Origin: Saccharofermentans sp.
GTDB lineage: Bacteria; Bacillota_A; Clostridia; Saccharofermentanales; Saccharofermentanaceae
Assembly: GCA_024692105.1 (NCBI GenBank)
Contig: JAILMZ010000110.1
Location: forward strand, 1-18,689
Direction: 5' to 3'
DNA: 18,689 nucleotides
Below the pieces are notes generated by a model. The model did no database searches. It was not told where the DNA came from and saw only the letters and a list, made by a program, of their open reading frames with translations. The position numbers and the translations under genes are program-made. Shown here one piece after another: positions 7,101-13,658 of this stretch. How positions within the stretch are numbered: the first letter of the stretch is position 1; the number at the start of each line of letters is the position of its first letter.

Positions 7101-7703
7101 ATGGATCAGGAACGTTTTGAAAAGCAGCTTGCTTTCATAAGAGAGATCGATAAGGAAAAGCTCGTCAAGCGTCAGAGCTATCTGACCGACGGCGAGACTC
7201 ACGAAGATGATGCCCAGCACGCCTGGCACATGGCGATAATGACTCTTCTTCTGAATGAGTACTCCAACACGGAGATCGACGTGCTCAAGACGATCTCGAT
7301 GCTCCTTATCCACGACCTCGTCGAAGTGTATGCCGGTGATACCTATGCATACGACGAGGAAGGCAAGAAGACTCAGGCTGAGCGCGAAGCGAAGGCTGCC
7401 GACAAGCTCTACGGCATCCTCCCTCCCGACCAGGGCGAAAACTTCAAGTCTCTCTGGCTCGAGTTCGAAGCGCAGGAGACGCCTGAAGCAAAGTTCGCCA
7501 GAACGATGGACTGCTTCCAGCCCCTCATCCTGAACGATGCCGCTGACGGCAAAGCCTGGAAGGAACACGACGTTCAAAAAAGCTGGGTCATGAAGCGTAA
7601 TCAGAACACATCCAAGGGGTCTGAAGATATCTGGGAATATGCCAGAGAGCACCTGATAGAGAAGAACGTCAGAAACGGAAACATAATAGACGATTCAAAG
7701 TAA
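7101..7703 (+). CDS. HD-domain phosphohydrolase (HDDC2/YfbR-like)
   Basis: 200 residues, about the usual length for this group. Motifs are LVKRQSYLTDG near 21-31, then AQHAWHMAIMTLLL with the metal-binding His40, and MLLIHDLVEVYAGDTYAYD with H71-D72, E75 and D80. This is the HD_3-type pattern of 5'-deoxynucleotidase-like enzymes that dephosphorylate nucleoside monophosphates with a divalent metal. The exact substrate is not shown here; close relatives are mostly uncharacterised. The ATG follows the putP stop by two bases with only a weak ribosome site (GAGAAG), so translation is probably coupled to putP. A strong terminator follows. There is no obvious metabolic link to proline uptake. Confidence 0.85.
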   Translation: MDQERFEKQLAFIREIDKEKLVKRQSYLTDGETHEDDAQHAWHMAIMTLLLNEYSNTEIDVLKTISMLLIHDLVEVYAGDTYAYDEEGKKTQAEREAKAADKLYGILPPDQGENFKSLWLEFEAQETPEAKFARTMDCFQPLILNDAADGKAWKEHDVQKSWVMKRNQNTSKGSEDIWEYAREHLIEKNVRNGNIIDDSK

Positions 7704-7732
7704 AACAGTGTTGTTACAATTGTTATCTGATC

Positions 7733-7760
7733 AAAGGGTGCCTTCGCGGCACCCTTTTTT
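7733..7760 (+). terminator. Rho-independent terminator of the putP-HD operon
   Basis: Stem GGGTGCC (7736-7742) with GGCACCC (7748-7754), extendable by three A-T pairs, five-base loop TTCGC, then six T. Confidence 0.92.
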
Positions 7761-7764
7761 ACGA

Positions 7765-7949
7765 TTATCCGCTTGCACATCCGCTAAGCAGCGGATATCT
7801 ATAGCGGATTTTTGACTTGCAGGCTTCAAAACGCTCGTTATCCGCTCGCACATCCGCTAAGCAGCGGATTTCTATAGCGGATTCTTGGCTTGCAGGCTTC
7901 AAAACGCTCGTTATCCGCTCGCACATCCGCTAAGCAGCGGATTTCTATA
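7765..7949. repeat. 73-bp tandem repeat, 2.5 copies, with nested inverted repeats
   Basis: Two full units (7765-7837 and 7838-7910) differ at four of 73 positions; a third partial copy (7911-7949) matches unit 2 for 39 bases and then diverges. Each unit holds two direct copies of ATCCGCT-like sequence followed by two copies of AGCGGAT. The inner pair forms a perfect hairpin (ATCCGCT-AAGC-AGCGGAT), and the outer pair could enclose it as a second stem. There are no variable spacers, so it is not CRISPR. It lies between two facing terminators in an otherwise gene-free stretch (7704-8025). Function unknown; it could be a REP-like intergenic repeat. Confidence 0.9.
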
Positions 7950-7963
7950 TCGAATTCCCGGGC

Positions 7964-8003
7964 AAAATAAAAGGACTGACTTCTTTCAAGAGATCAGTCC
8001 TTT
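7964..8003 (-). terminator. Rho-independent terminator after the zinc-ribbon protein gene
   Basis: Stem 7970-7979 with 7994-8003 (AAAGGACTGA/TCAGTCCTTT), a 14-base loop, then a T-rich run on the minus strand. It lies 22 bases after the stop at 8026. Confidence 0.85.
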
Positions 8004-8025
8004 CAGATTAAGCAAGTACTGAACT

Positions 8026-9615
8026 TTACGAGAGCATGCCTCTTTCCGAGCCAAGCTTCTGGAACTCCGTGGCATTCTCGTCCACTTCCTCTTCTTCGAC
8101 CTTTGGCGCTGCGTTCTTGAAGTCGAAATGCGCCTTCTCTCCGTATGACCATCCGGAATCGATAGGGACGAACTTGTTGTTTGTCTCGTATGCATAGACC
8201 TTTGCCTGCGTATCGAAATACTGATCCGCGGACGGAGCCGGTGCCATATCGTGGTCACCCGTCTTGTTAAGGTTCGCGATCGTCTCCTTCTCCTTACGCT
8301 GCAGCATCTTCGGCAGGATCTCGATGCAGCCGTACATTATCGCACCTATGAGCAGGGCAATGAGCAGGGACTCGATAGGATTCATGATCATCCACACGAT
8401 GAGCCTGGACGTGATCTTGCTCCTGCTTCCGAGGACTCTCAGTAAGAAATATCCTGCGAGCGGAATACCGTAGATGAGTTTTCTGAGACCCATGTTCAGA
8501 GATATCGTTCCAATGCGGACCTTTCTTCCGGCACGTTCGACCGTCTCCCATCCCTTCGCATACGGGAATTCGCCGGAGACCTTACCGGTCTGGCCGTTTA
8601 CTATGTACTGATACTTGATGCCGTCATACTCGATGGTCATGAACCATACCGGAAGAAGCGCATAAGTAATGCTCTGGTTGTTGTATTTCGTCGTGCTCAT
8701 CTCGGAGTGCGTCGTAAACTTGTCGTATCCGAAATTGATCGAATCGCAGACCTGAAGCGCGTACTTATCCATACGTCTGTAGATCTTATCCGTCATATCG
8801 ATCGGGAGCTCGTCGTACTTCTCTGCGACATAACCCTGAAGGTATTCGCTCTTGAACGGTACCATGTCATCGTAATCGAACGGCTCTGCCGCTGCGATAA
8901 GCCTGTCCGCGATGTGCTTCTCTCCGTCGAAAGGAATGTTCTTCAGACGGAAGAAAGCCTTGCCGTAAGCCAGAGTCGAATAGTTCTTGCTGTCACCCTG
9001 GTAGTTTTCTCTGTAGATATCATCGACGCTCTTACCCATGTGCCCCTGGCCCGCAACATTCACCTCGACATCACTCGACACGATCCACGTCGGTACATAG
9101 AGCGCCGTGAACTTCTCGAAAGTCTTCTTCTGGCTGTAGCTTTTCGGAAGATGGTCGACCGTCTTACAGTGCTCTTCGAAGAGGCTCATCGCCTTTGCTT
9201 TGTCGATCTTGAACGGGATTATGCGGTCAGGCCTGAACTCTCTCGTTAGTCTTCTCGTAACGACTGCTGGCGATCCGCAGAATGTGCAGATAGTCGATGC
9301 AGTGTTCTTATCAGTAACGACCTCCGCACCGCACGCATTGCAGACGATCTCCTGACGCTGCATGTCTTCGTCGCTGATCTCGAGAGTGCCGTCGTATGCC
9401 CTCTCCGGATTCTCTATGCCGAACGAACCGACTCTGCCAAGCGTTGCAGGATCAAACAGACCTCCGCAGTGCTTACAGGTCATTGCTCCGTGAGTTGAGT
9501 CGTAAAACAGGTTCTGTCCGCAGTTCGGACACTTAGATGAATTAGCAGAGAGTATCTTCTCTCCTGCCTCATTCGGCACACCAAACTTCTGTGCAGGCTG
9601 ATCCCAAATAGCCAT
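8026..9615 (-). CDS. Double zinc-ribbon membrane protein of unknown function
   Basis: 529 residues. Two zinc-ribbon modules open the protein: CPNC (29-32) with CKHC (47-50), and CNAC (92-95) with CTFC (110-113), each able to bind one zinc. A large soluble region with ALLPVWFMTIEYDGIKYQYIVNGQTGKVSGEFP near 319-351 follows. Two hydrophobic spans lie at about 380-396 and 405-436 (the second containing NPIESLLIALLIGAIMYG), and the tail is acidic (VEEEEVDE near the end). Such proteins are widespread in Firmicutes and often annotated as TFIIB-type zinc-ribbon or, wrongly, as primosomal or helicase-like; no helicase motifs are seen. The ATG has AAGGGG about eight bases upstream. It is monocistronic, with a near-consensus promoter. 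The role is unknown; the zinc ribbons may mediate protein contacts at the membrane. Confidence 0.8.
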   Translation of the reverse strand: MAIWDQPAQKFGVPNEAGEKILSANSSKCPNCGQNLFYDSTHGAMTCKHCGGLFDPATLGRVGSFGIENPERAYDGTLEISDEDMQRQEIVCNACGAEVVTDKNTASTICTFCGSPAVVTRRLTREFRPDRIIPFKIDKAKAMSLFEEHCKTVDHLPKSYSQKKTFEKFTALYVPTWIVSSDVEVNVAGQGHMGKSVDDIYRENYQGDSKNYSTLAYGKAFFRLKNIPFDGEKHIADRLIAAAEPFDYDDMVPFKSEYLQGYVAEKYDELPIDMTDKIYRRMDKYALQVCDSINFGYDKFTTHSEMSTTKYNNQSITYALLPVWFMTIEYDGIKYQYIVNGQTGKVSGEFPYAKGWETVERAGRKVRIGTISLNMGLRKLIYGIPLAGYFLLRVLGSRSKITSRLIVWMIMNPIESLLIALLIGAIMYGCIEILPKMLQRKEKETIANLNKTGDHDMAPAPSADQYFDTQAKVYAYETNNKFVPIDSGWSYGEKAHFDFKNAAPKVEEEEVDENATEFQKLGSERGMLS

Positions 9616-9657
9616 AATCTACCCCTTCCCATAAAAAAGATTTTATTCCATAAGAAA

Positions 9658-9685
9658 ATTATAAATTATCAACGGGGGTAGTCAA
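9658..9685 (-). promoter_or_regulatory. Near-consensus promoter of the zinc-ribbon protein gene
   Basis: Minus strand reads TTGACT, 16-base spacer, TATAAT: five of six and six of six matches to the sigma-70 consensus. The leader is about 35 bases. Confidence 0.8.
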
Positions 9686-9706
9686 TAAAAATCGTACTGA
9701 TACAGA

Positions 9707-9779
9707 GAGTGACCGGTTATGCGAGCGATTTCCGCACAAGCAGAGCGCGGAGGACCTAAGCGAGCATGATCGGTCACTC
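9707..9779 (-). other. Long imperfect hairpin spanning the stop codon of the Rrf2 gene
   Basis: GAGTGACCG (9707-9715) pairs with CGGTCACTC (9771-9779). The helix continues through 9716-9722 and 9764-9770 with two G-U pairs, giving about 16 pairs. The roughly 41-base apical part has further short GC complementarity. The right arm contains the final codons and TGA of the Rrf2 gene. No T-run follows on the minus strand, so it is not a standard terminator; an mRNA 3'-end protecting structure is possible. Confidence 0.5.
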
Positions 9780-10184
9780 GGATTCCATCAGATCTTTAAT
9801 CGTAACCGAATCAAGATAATCGTTTATCAGGGTATCGAGCTTGGTCCACATCGGCCTGGTCCTGCAGGTATCCTGTCTGCTGCAGATCTCGGAATTGCAC
9901 TCCAGGCAGGCAACGGGAGCGATATCACCCTCCGCGGCACGGAGCACCTCTCCTACAGTGTATTCCTCAGGCTTTTTCGAAAGCTTGTATCCGCCGCCCT
10001 TGCCGTGAACGCCTTCGATCAGTCCGGCAGAAACCAGGAGCGGAAGTATGCGCTCTAAGTACTTGAGCGAGATGCCCTGTCTCTCGGCAACTTCCTTCAT
10101 CGGGGTATAACCATCCCCGCCGTTTTCTGCCAGATCGATTATTACTCTTAAGGCATAACGCCCCTTTGTGGAAACCATCATCAT
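9774..10184 (-). CDS. Rrf2-family transcription regulator (IscR/CymR type)
   Basis: 136 residues, typical for Rrf2. VSTKGRYALRVIIDLAEN opens the winged helix, ISLKYLERILPLLVSAGLI is the recognition region and GKGGGYKLSKKPEEYTVGEVLRAAEG is the wing and linker helix. Four Cys follow at 93, 96, 101 and 107 (CLECNSEICSRQDTC). Three-Cys clusters here bind an iron-sulfur cluster in IscR, while CymR of Bacillus and Staphylococcus lacks it and works with CysK. The Cys set favours an IscR-like Fe-S sensor, but the gene sits between isc genes and a cysK operon, so either regulon is possible. It is third after iscS-iscU, 55 bases behind iscU, where a weak promoter (TTGAAG, 17 bases, TAGGAT) may also exist. 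Of three consecutive ATG codons, the first is best spaced from GGGG. Likely targets are the twin sites at 11927 and 12051. Confidence 0.9.
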   Translation of the reverse strand: MMMVSTKGRYALRVIIDLAENGGDGYTPMKEVAERQGISLKYLERILPLLVSAGLIEGVHGKGGGYKLSKKPEEYTVGEVLRAAEGDIAPVACLECNSEICSRQDTCRTRPMWTKLDTLINDYLDSVTIKDLMESE

Positions 10185-10239
10185 AATACTGATACCCCGC
10201 TACAAAAGTATCCTAACACAACCGCCATATGCCTTCAAA

Positions 10240-10671
10240 TCAGGTGTGGCAGCAGGTATCGCAGTGTGCATCCGGGAATTCCTTCGGATCGTATGGGATG
10301 TTGTTCTTGTCAAAGTAGTCACGCAGAGCAAGCCTTATCGCTTCTTCCGCAAGCACACTGCAGTGGAGCTTATGTGCGGGAAGTCCGTCCAGAGCCTCTG
10401 TTACCGCCTTGTTTGTAAGAGTCATTGCCTCGCTGATCGGTTTGCCCTTGATGAGTTCGGTCGCCATCGAGCTTGATGCGATCGCACTGCCGCAGCCGAA
10501 TGTCTCGAACTTAACGTCTGTGATGATATCGCTTTCGATCTTGAGGTAGATCTTCATGATGTCTCCGCATACCGGATTGCCTGCTTCACCGACGCCGTCC
10601 GCATTCTCGATGACGCCGACGTTCCTCGGATTCCTGAAGTGGTCCATTACTTTCTCACTGTATAAAGCCAT
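10240..10671 (-). CDS. iscU: Fe-S cluster assembly scaffold, IscU/NifU N-terminal type
   Basis: 143 residues. It receives sulfur from the cysteine desulfurase and iron to build [2Fe-2S] or [4Fe-4S] clusters for delivery to apoproteins in the cytoplasm. The start ALYSEKVMDHFRNPRNVG is characteristic. The three scaffold Cys are in GNPVCGD (C35, with D37), FGCGSAIASSS (C60) and LHCSVLAEEA (H103-C104). A C-terminal HCDTCCHT adds three more Cys (137, 140, 141), common in clostridial homologues and perhaps metal-binding. AAAGGAG precedes the ATG. The start is 12 bases after the iscS stop, so the two are co-transcribed. SufU is the closest alternative, but SufU carries a longer insertion and normally sits in a suf cluster. 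Confidence 0.92.
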   Translation of the reverse strand: MALYSEKVMDHFRNPRNVGVIENADGVGEAGNPVCGDIMKIYLKIESDIITDVKFETFGCGSAIASSSMATELIKGKPISEAMTLTNKAVTEALDGLPAHKLHCSVLAEEAIRLALRDYFDKNNIPYDPKEFPDAHCDTCCHT

Positions 10672-10683
10672 ATTAATACTCCT

Positions 10684-11874
10684 TTACTTCTCAAATACGT
10701 GCTGACGCTTGCCTTCAACCAGGTCTCTCCAGAAAGGAGACATGTTCCTGAGGTACGTAACTACATCTGTTACTGCCGTGATGATGTAATCGATATCTTC
10801 TTCTGTCGTGTCCTCACCGAGGCTCAGACGGAGCGAACCGTGTGCGACCTCGTGAGGTCTGCCGATAGCGAGCAGGACGTGGCTCGGGTCGAGAGAACCT
10901 GATGTGCACGCGCTTCCGGAAGATGCGCAGATGCCCTTGTCGTCTAGCAGGAGCAGGAGCGATTCTCCCTCTATTCCCTCGAAACAGAAGTTCACGTTGG
11001 AAGGAAGTCTCATCGAGGCGTCACCATTCAGTTCGCCGTAAGGGATCTTGTCCAGACCTGCGATGAGCTTGTCGCGCAGGACTGTGAGTTTCGCCGCGTT
11101 TTCGTTTATTCCTGCGACAGCATCTTCAAGCGCCTTTGCAAGTCCCATGATAGCGGGGATGTTCTCGGTACCTGCACGCTTTCCTCTCTCCTGCGCGCCG
11201 CCGGAGATGATGGTCTCAAGACGGATGCCTGTCCTGGTGTACAGCACGCCGATGCCTTTCGGGCCGTGGAACTTGTGTCCCGATAGCGAGAGCATGTCTA
11301 TGTTCTGTTCTTTTACATTGATATGCAGATGGCCTGCCGCCTGAACAGCATCCGTGTGGAAGATTACGTCCTTGTCCTTAAGGGCAGCACCGATCTCGGC
11401 AATGGGCTGGACCGTGCCGATCTCATTGTTGGCGTACATTATCGTTACAAGGCAAGTGTCATCGCGGAGCGCGGCAAGGACTTCTTCTGCAGTTATGACG
11501 CCGTTCTTGTGAACGTCGAGGAGCGTGATCTCGAATCCTTCTGCCTTAAGTCTGTCCAATGTGTGCAGGACTGCGTGGTGCTCGAAGGCTGTCGAGATTA
11601 TGTGTTTCTTGCCCTTCTTCGCGCCCAGATGTGCAGCGGTGAAGATCGCCTGGTTGTCGGCTTCGCTTCCGCCGGAAGTAAATGTGATCTCCCTTGCATC
11701 TGCGCCGATGCATGCGGCAACTCTTGCCCTTGCGTTTTCGAGAGCTTCCTTTGCATCCTGTCCGAAAGAATAGAGGCTGGAAGGATTGCCGTACACCTCA
11801 TCCATGTAAGGCAGCATTGCCTCGATTGCAGCTTTGCTCATCTTGGTAGTCGCTGCGTTGTCTGCGTATATCAT
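10684..11874 (-). CDS. iscS: Cysteine desulfurase (NifS/IscS type)
   Basis: 396 residues. This PLP enzyme converts cysteine to alanine and passes the sulfur as a persulfide to IscU and other acceptors. [18 protein letters not shown] opens the class-V aminotransferase fold. FEHHAV holds the cofactor-stacking His (99/100), TDAVQAAG holds D174, [12 protein letters not shown] holds the PLP Lys201, and SSGSACTSG holds catalytic Cys323 on the mobile loop. AGGAGG lies just before the ATG. It is first of the iscS-iscU-Rrf2 set; placing the regulator third is unusual, as clostridial clusters more often begin with it. The promoter and operator-like site lie about 60-110 bases upstream, in a 230-base region divergent with the cysteine/methionine operon. 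NifS is equally acceptable as a name. Confidence 0.94.
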   Translation of the reverse strand: MIYADNAATTKMSKAAIEAMLPYMDEVYGNPSSLYSFGQDAKEALENARARVAACIGADAREITFTSGGSEADNQAIFTAAHLGAKKGKKHIISTAFEHHAVLHTLDRLKAEGFEITLLDVHKNGVITAEEVLAALRDDTCLVTIMYANNEIGTVQPIAEIGAALKDKDVIFHTDAVQAAGHLHINVKEQNIDMLSLSGHKFHGPKGIGVLYTRTGIRLETIISGGAQERGKRAGTENIPAIMGLAKALEDAVAGINENAAKLTVLRDKLIAGLDKIPYGELNGDASMRLPSNVNFCFEGIEGESLLLLLDDKGICASSGSACTSGSLDPSHVLLAIGRPHEVAHGSLRLSLGEDTTEEDIDYIITAVTDVVTYLRNMSPFWRDLVEGKRQHVFEK

Positions 11875-11926
11875 AGGTCCTCCTAAATTGGTATTAGATT
11901 TACTTAATTAAGCTTTTATAACGCTA

Positions 11927-11946
11927 TAACCTACCGTTTTGGTGGG
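11927..11946. promoter_or_regulatory. Operator-like site A upstream of iscS
   Basis: TAACCTACC-GTT-TTGGTGGG on the plus strand. It matches site B (12051-12070, opposite orientation) at 17 of 17 bases outside the three central ones. It contains a near-palindrome CCTACC-n5-GGTGGG (five standard pairs and one T-G). It lies just downstream of the proposed iscS -10, the position where a repressor would block initiation. Confidence 0.6.
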
Positions 11947-11954
11947 GTAATTGT

Positions 11955-11982
11955 ATTTTACACGGAACTCCCCACAATACAA
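11955..11982 (-). promoter_or_regulatory. Candidate promoter of the iscS operon
   Basis: Minus strand reads TTGTAT, 16-base spacer, TAAAAT. The -10 matches five of six; the -35 is weak (three of six). The start would lie at the edge of site A. The leader to the iscS ATG would be about 75 bases and holds a palindrome CTTAATTAAG at 11903-11912 but no clear hairpin. Confidence 0.4.
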
Positions 11983-12020
11983 GGGTGAAAAAGAATTTCG
12001 GAAATTTTTTGCATAAGGTA

Positions 12021-12049
12021 TTGACACCGTTCCCGAACATGTGTATTAT
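12021..12049 (+). promoter_or_regulatory. Strong promoter of the Met/Cys leader-metY-cysK operon
   Basis: TTGACA (12021-12026), exactly 17 bases, TATTAT (12044-12049): a perfect -35 and five-of-six -10. The start is expected near 12056, inside operator-like site B. Confidence 0.85.
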
Positions 12050-12050
12050 A

Positions 12051-12070
12051 CCCACCAAGCAGGTAGGTTA
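12051..12070. promoter_or_regulatory. Operator-like site B at the metY operon start site
   Basis: Inverted copy of site A. Plus strand reads CCCACCAA-GCA-GGTAGGTTA, beginning two bases after the -10 and covering the expected transcription start. This placement fits a repressor operator; the nearby Rrf2 regulator is the obvious candidate. As RNA it could also form a short 5' hairpin. Confidence 0.6.
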
Positions 12071-12104
12071 ATTCCGCTGCACGACTCAAGAAAGGAGAAG
12101 CAAA

Positions 12105-12218
12105 ATGGCAACCAGCAAGTATTGGTCAATGGATATGTGTACGATGGCAGACAGCATGTGCTGTATGCAGGATATGATGTGCTTCTCTTGTACACCTTGT
12201 TCGGAAATGCGAATGTGA
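12105..12218 (+). CDS. 37-residue Met/Cys-rich leader peptide
   Basis: ATG 12105 to TGA 12216-12218. AAAGGAG at 12091-12097 gives a strong ribosome site with seven bases between. The peptide starts MATSKYWSMDMC and has 10 Met (1, 9, 11, 14, 18, 21, 24, 25, 35, 37) and 6 Cys (12, 19, 20, 26, 29, 32): 16 of 37 residues carry sulfur. It lies between a strong promoter and a terminator, directly upstream of metY and cysK, which make methionine precursors and cysteine. By analogy with amino-acid leader peptides (and with the Cys-rich cysteine-responsive leaders described in mycobacteria), its translation probably reports Met/Cys supply. The alternative is a small metal-binding peptide, since CFSCTPC and the Met pairs could bind soft metals such as copper. 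I recognise no family. Confidence 0.75.
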   Translation: MATSKYWSMDMCTMADSMCCMQDMMCFSCTPCSEMRM

Positions 12219-12254
12219 CCTTAAGATCGCGAACCAAATGAAACAGGAATGAGA

Positions 12255-12280
12255 GAGGCACCAAGGGGCCTCATTTTTTT
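12255..12280 (+). terminator. Terminator between the leader peptide and metY
   Basis: GAGGC (12255-12259) pairs with GCCTC (12268-12272), plus two inner C-G pairs after a bulged A, followed by seven T. The stem is weaker than the other terminators in the window, as expected for an attenuator that must be overcome for metY expression. Confidence 0.65.
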
Positions 12281-12330
12281 GCCAATAATTCAAAATCAAA
12301 ACTAAAAACAATTCAAAGGAGATTAATAAT

Positions 12331-13614
12331 ATGGCACACAGATTCGAAACTTTACAGATTCACGCAGGACAGGAACAGGCAGACAGCGCTTCAGATGCAA
12401 GAGCAGTACCTATTTATCAGACAACAGCTTATGTATTCCACAACAGCGAAGACGCTGAGGCAAGATTCAACTTAAGAGCTACAGGCAACATCTACGGAAG
12501 ACTTACAAACTCCACACAGGGAGTTCTCGAAGAGAGAATTGCAGCACTCGAAGGCGGCAGCGCAGCACTCGCAGTTGCATCCGGCGCAGCAGCTATCACA
12601 TACACGATTCAGGCTCTTGCAGCTAACGGCGGCCACATCGTAGCACAAAAGACGATCTACGGCGGTTCTTATAACCTCTTAAGCCACACTCTTCCCCAGT
12701 ACGGCATCGAGACAACATTCGTTGATGCTCACAACCTCACTGAAGTTGAAGGCGCCATAAAAGAGAACACAAGAGCGATCTATCTTGAGACACTCGGCAA
12801 TCCTAATTCCGATATCCCGGATATCGATGCAGTAGCAGAGATCGCTCACAGATACGGTCTGCCGGTAGTAGTAGACAACACATTCGGTACACCTTACCTG
12901 ATCAGACCTTTCGAGCACGGTGCAGACATCGTAGTACACTCCGCAACAAAGTTCATCGGCGGCCACGGAACAACTCTGGGCGGCATCATCATCGAGTCCG
13001 GCAAGTTCGACTGGAAGGCATCCGGCAAGTATCCGAACATTGCAGAACCCAACCCGAGCTATCACGGCGTATCCTTCTATGACGCAGTCGGTCCCGCAGC
13101 ATTCGTAACATATATCCGTGCGATCATCCTGCGTGACACAGGTGCTGCCATCTCACCTTTCAACGCATTCCTGCTCCTGCAGGGCGTAGAGACACTCTCC
13201 CTCCGTCTCGACAGACATGTAGAGAACACAAAGAAGGTAGTCGAGTTCCTTGCTAACCACCCGCAGGTTGCTAAGGTCAACCACCCTTCACTTCCCGATC
13301 ATCCGGATCACGAAGTATATGAGAGATACTTCCCGAACGGCGGCGGTTCCATCTTCACTTTCGACATCAAGGGCGGCAAAGAAGAAGCATTCAAGTTCAT
13401 CGATAACCTCGAGATCTTCTCTCTACTGGCTAACGTTGCAGACGTAAAGAGCCTCGTTATCCACCCCTACTCCACAACTCACTCACAGCTTTCCGCGGAA
13501 GAGCTCGCAGGCGTAGGCATCACAGAGAGCACGATCCGTCTGTCCATCGGAACAGAGCACATCGACGACATCATCGCAGACCTCGAGAAGGGTTTTGCGG
13601 CAGCAAAGGCATGA
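12331..13614 (+). CDS. metY: O-acetylhomoserine sulfhydrylase (PLP-dependent)
   Basis: 427 residues, normal for MetY, which makes homocysteine from O-acetylhomoserine and sulfide in the direct route to methionine. Family blocks of the Cys/Met-metabolism PLP enzymes are FETLQIHAG at the start, QTTAYVFHNSEDAEARF, NIYGRLTNSTQGVLEERIAALEGG, VVVDNTFGTPYL with D182, and HSATKFIGGHGT with the PLP Lys207. The long form (about 425 residues) favours MetY over cystathionine lyases and synthases (about 380-390). Reading the whole chain, it has no Cys and no Met after the initiator, remarkable for a 427-residue enzyme and fitting synthesis under sulfur-amino-acid shortage. CAAAGGAG precedes the ATG. It follows the leader terminator by 50 bases and shares its transcript with cysK, 44 bases downstream. 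Confidence 0.94.
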   Translation: MAHRFETLQIHAGQEQADSASDARAVPIYQTTAYVFHNSEDAEARFNLRATGNIYGRLTNSTQGVLEERIAALEGGSAALAVASGAAAITYTIQALAANGGHIVAQKTIYGGSYNLLSHTLPQYGIETTFVDAHNLTEVEGAIKENTRAIYLETLGNPNSDIPDIDAVAEIAHRYGLPVVVDNTFGTPYLIRPFEHGADIVVHSATKFIGGHGTTLGGIIIESGKFDWKASGKYPNIAEPNPSYHGVSFYDAVGPAAFVTYIRAIILRDTGAAISPFNAFLLLQGVETLSLRLDRHVENTKKVVEFLANHPQVAKVNHPSLPDHPDHEVYERYFPNGGGSIFTFDIKGGKEEAFKFIDNLEIFSLLANVADVKSLVIHPYSTTHSQLSAEELAGVGITESTIRLSIGTEHIDDIIADLEKGFAAAKA

Positions 13615-13658
13615 TAAAGGTATAATACATAACGAAAACATATACGGAGGAAAGTAAT

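Larger units (their letters stand above)
12093..12280 (+). promoter_or_regulatory. Candidate attenuator with alternative pairings over the Met/Cys leader
   Basis: Segment 1 (12093-12102, the Shine-Dalgarno region AGGAGAAGCA) can pair with segment 2 (12180-12189, TGCTTCTCTT) over ten bases with one G-U. Segment 2 extended to 12179-12189 can instead pair with segment 3 (12251-12261, GAGAGAGGCAC) over 11 bases with two G-U. Segment 3 also forms the 5' arm of the terminator with segment 4 (12268-12272). Segment 2 covers codons 25-29, just after the Met/Cys clusters. A ribosome slowed at codons 9-21 would leave segment 2 free to pair with 3 and prevent termination. Pairings were read by eye; energies were not computed. 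Confidence 0.5.

Noticed and set aside
7765..7949. Possible CRISPR array
   Set aside because: The 73-bp units are contiguous and almost identical throughout; there are no variable spacers, the repeat is too long, and no cas genes are present.
12041..12241. Longer plus-strand frame overlapping the Met/Cys leader in another phase
   Set aside because: It would start inside the -10 element, upstream of the transcription start, and has no ribosome site; the 37-codon frame has both the right start position and a strong ribosome site.
12050..12330. SAM riboswitch or T-box upstream of metY
   Set aside because: Only about 50 bases separate the expected start from the leader ATG, and neither the S-box core nor a T-box sequence is visible; the leader-peptide model explains the region better.
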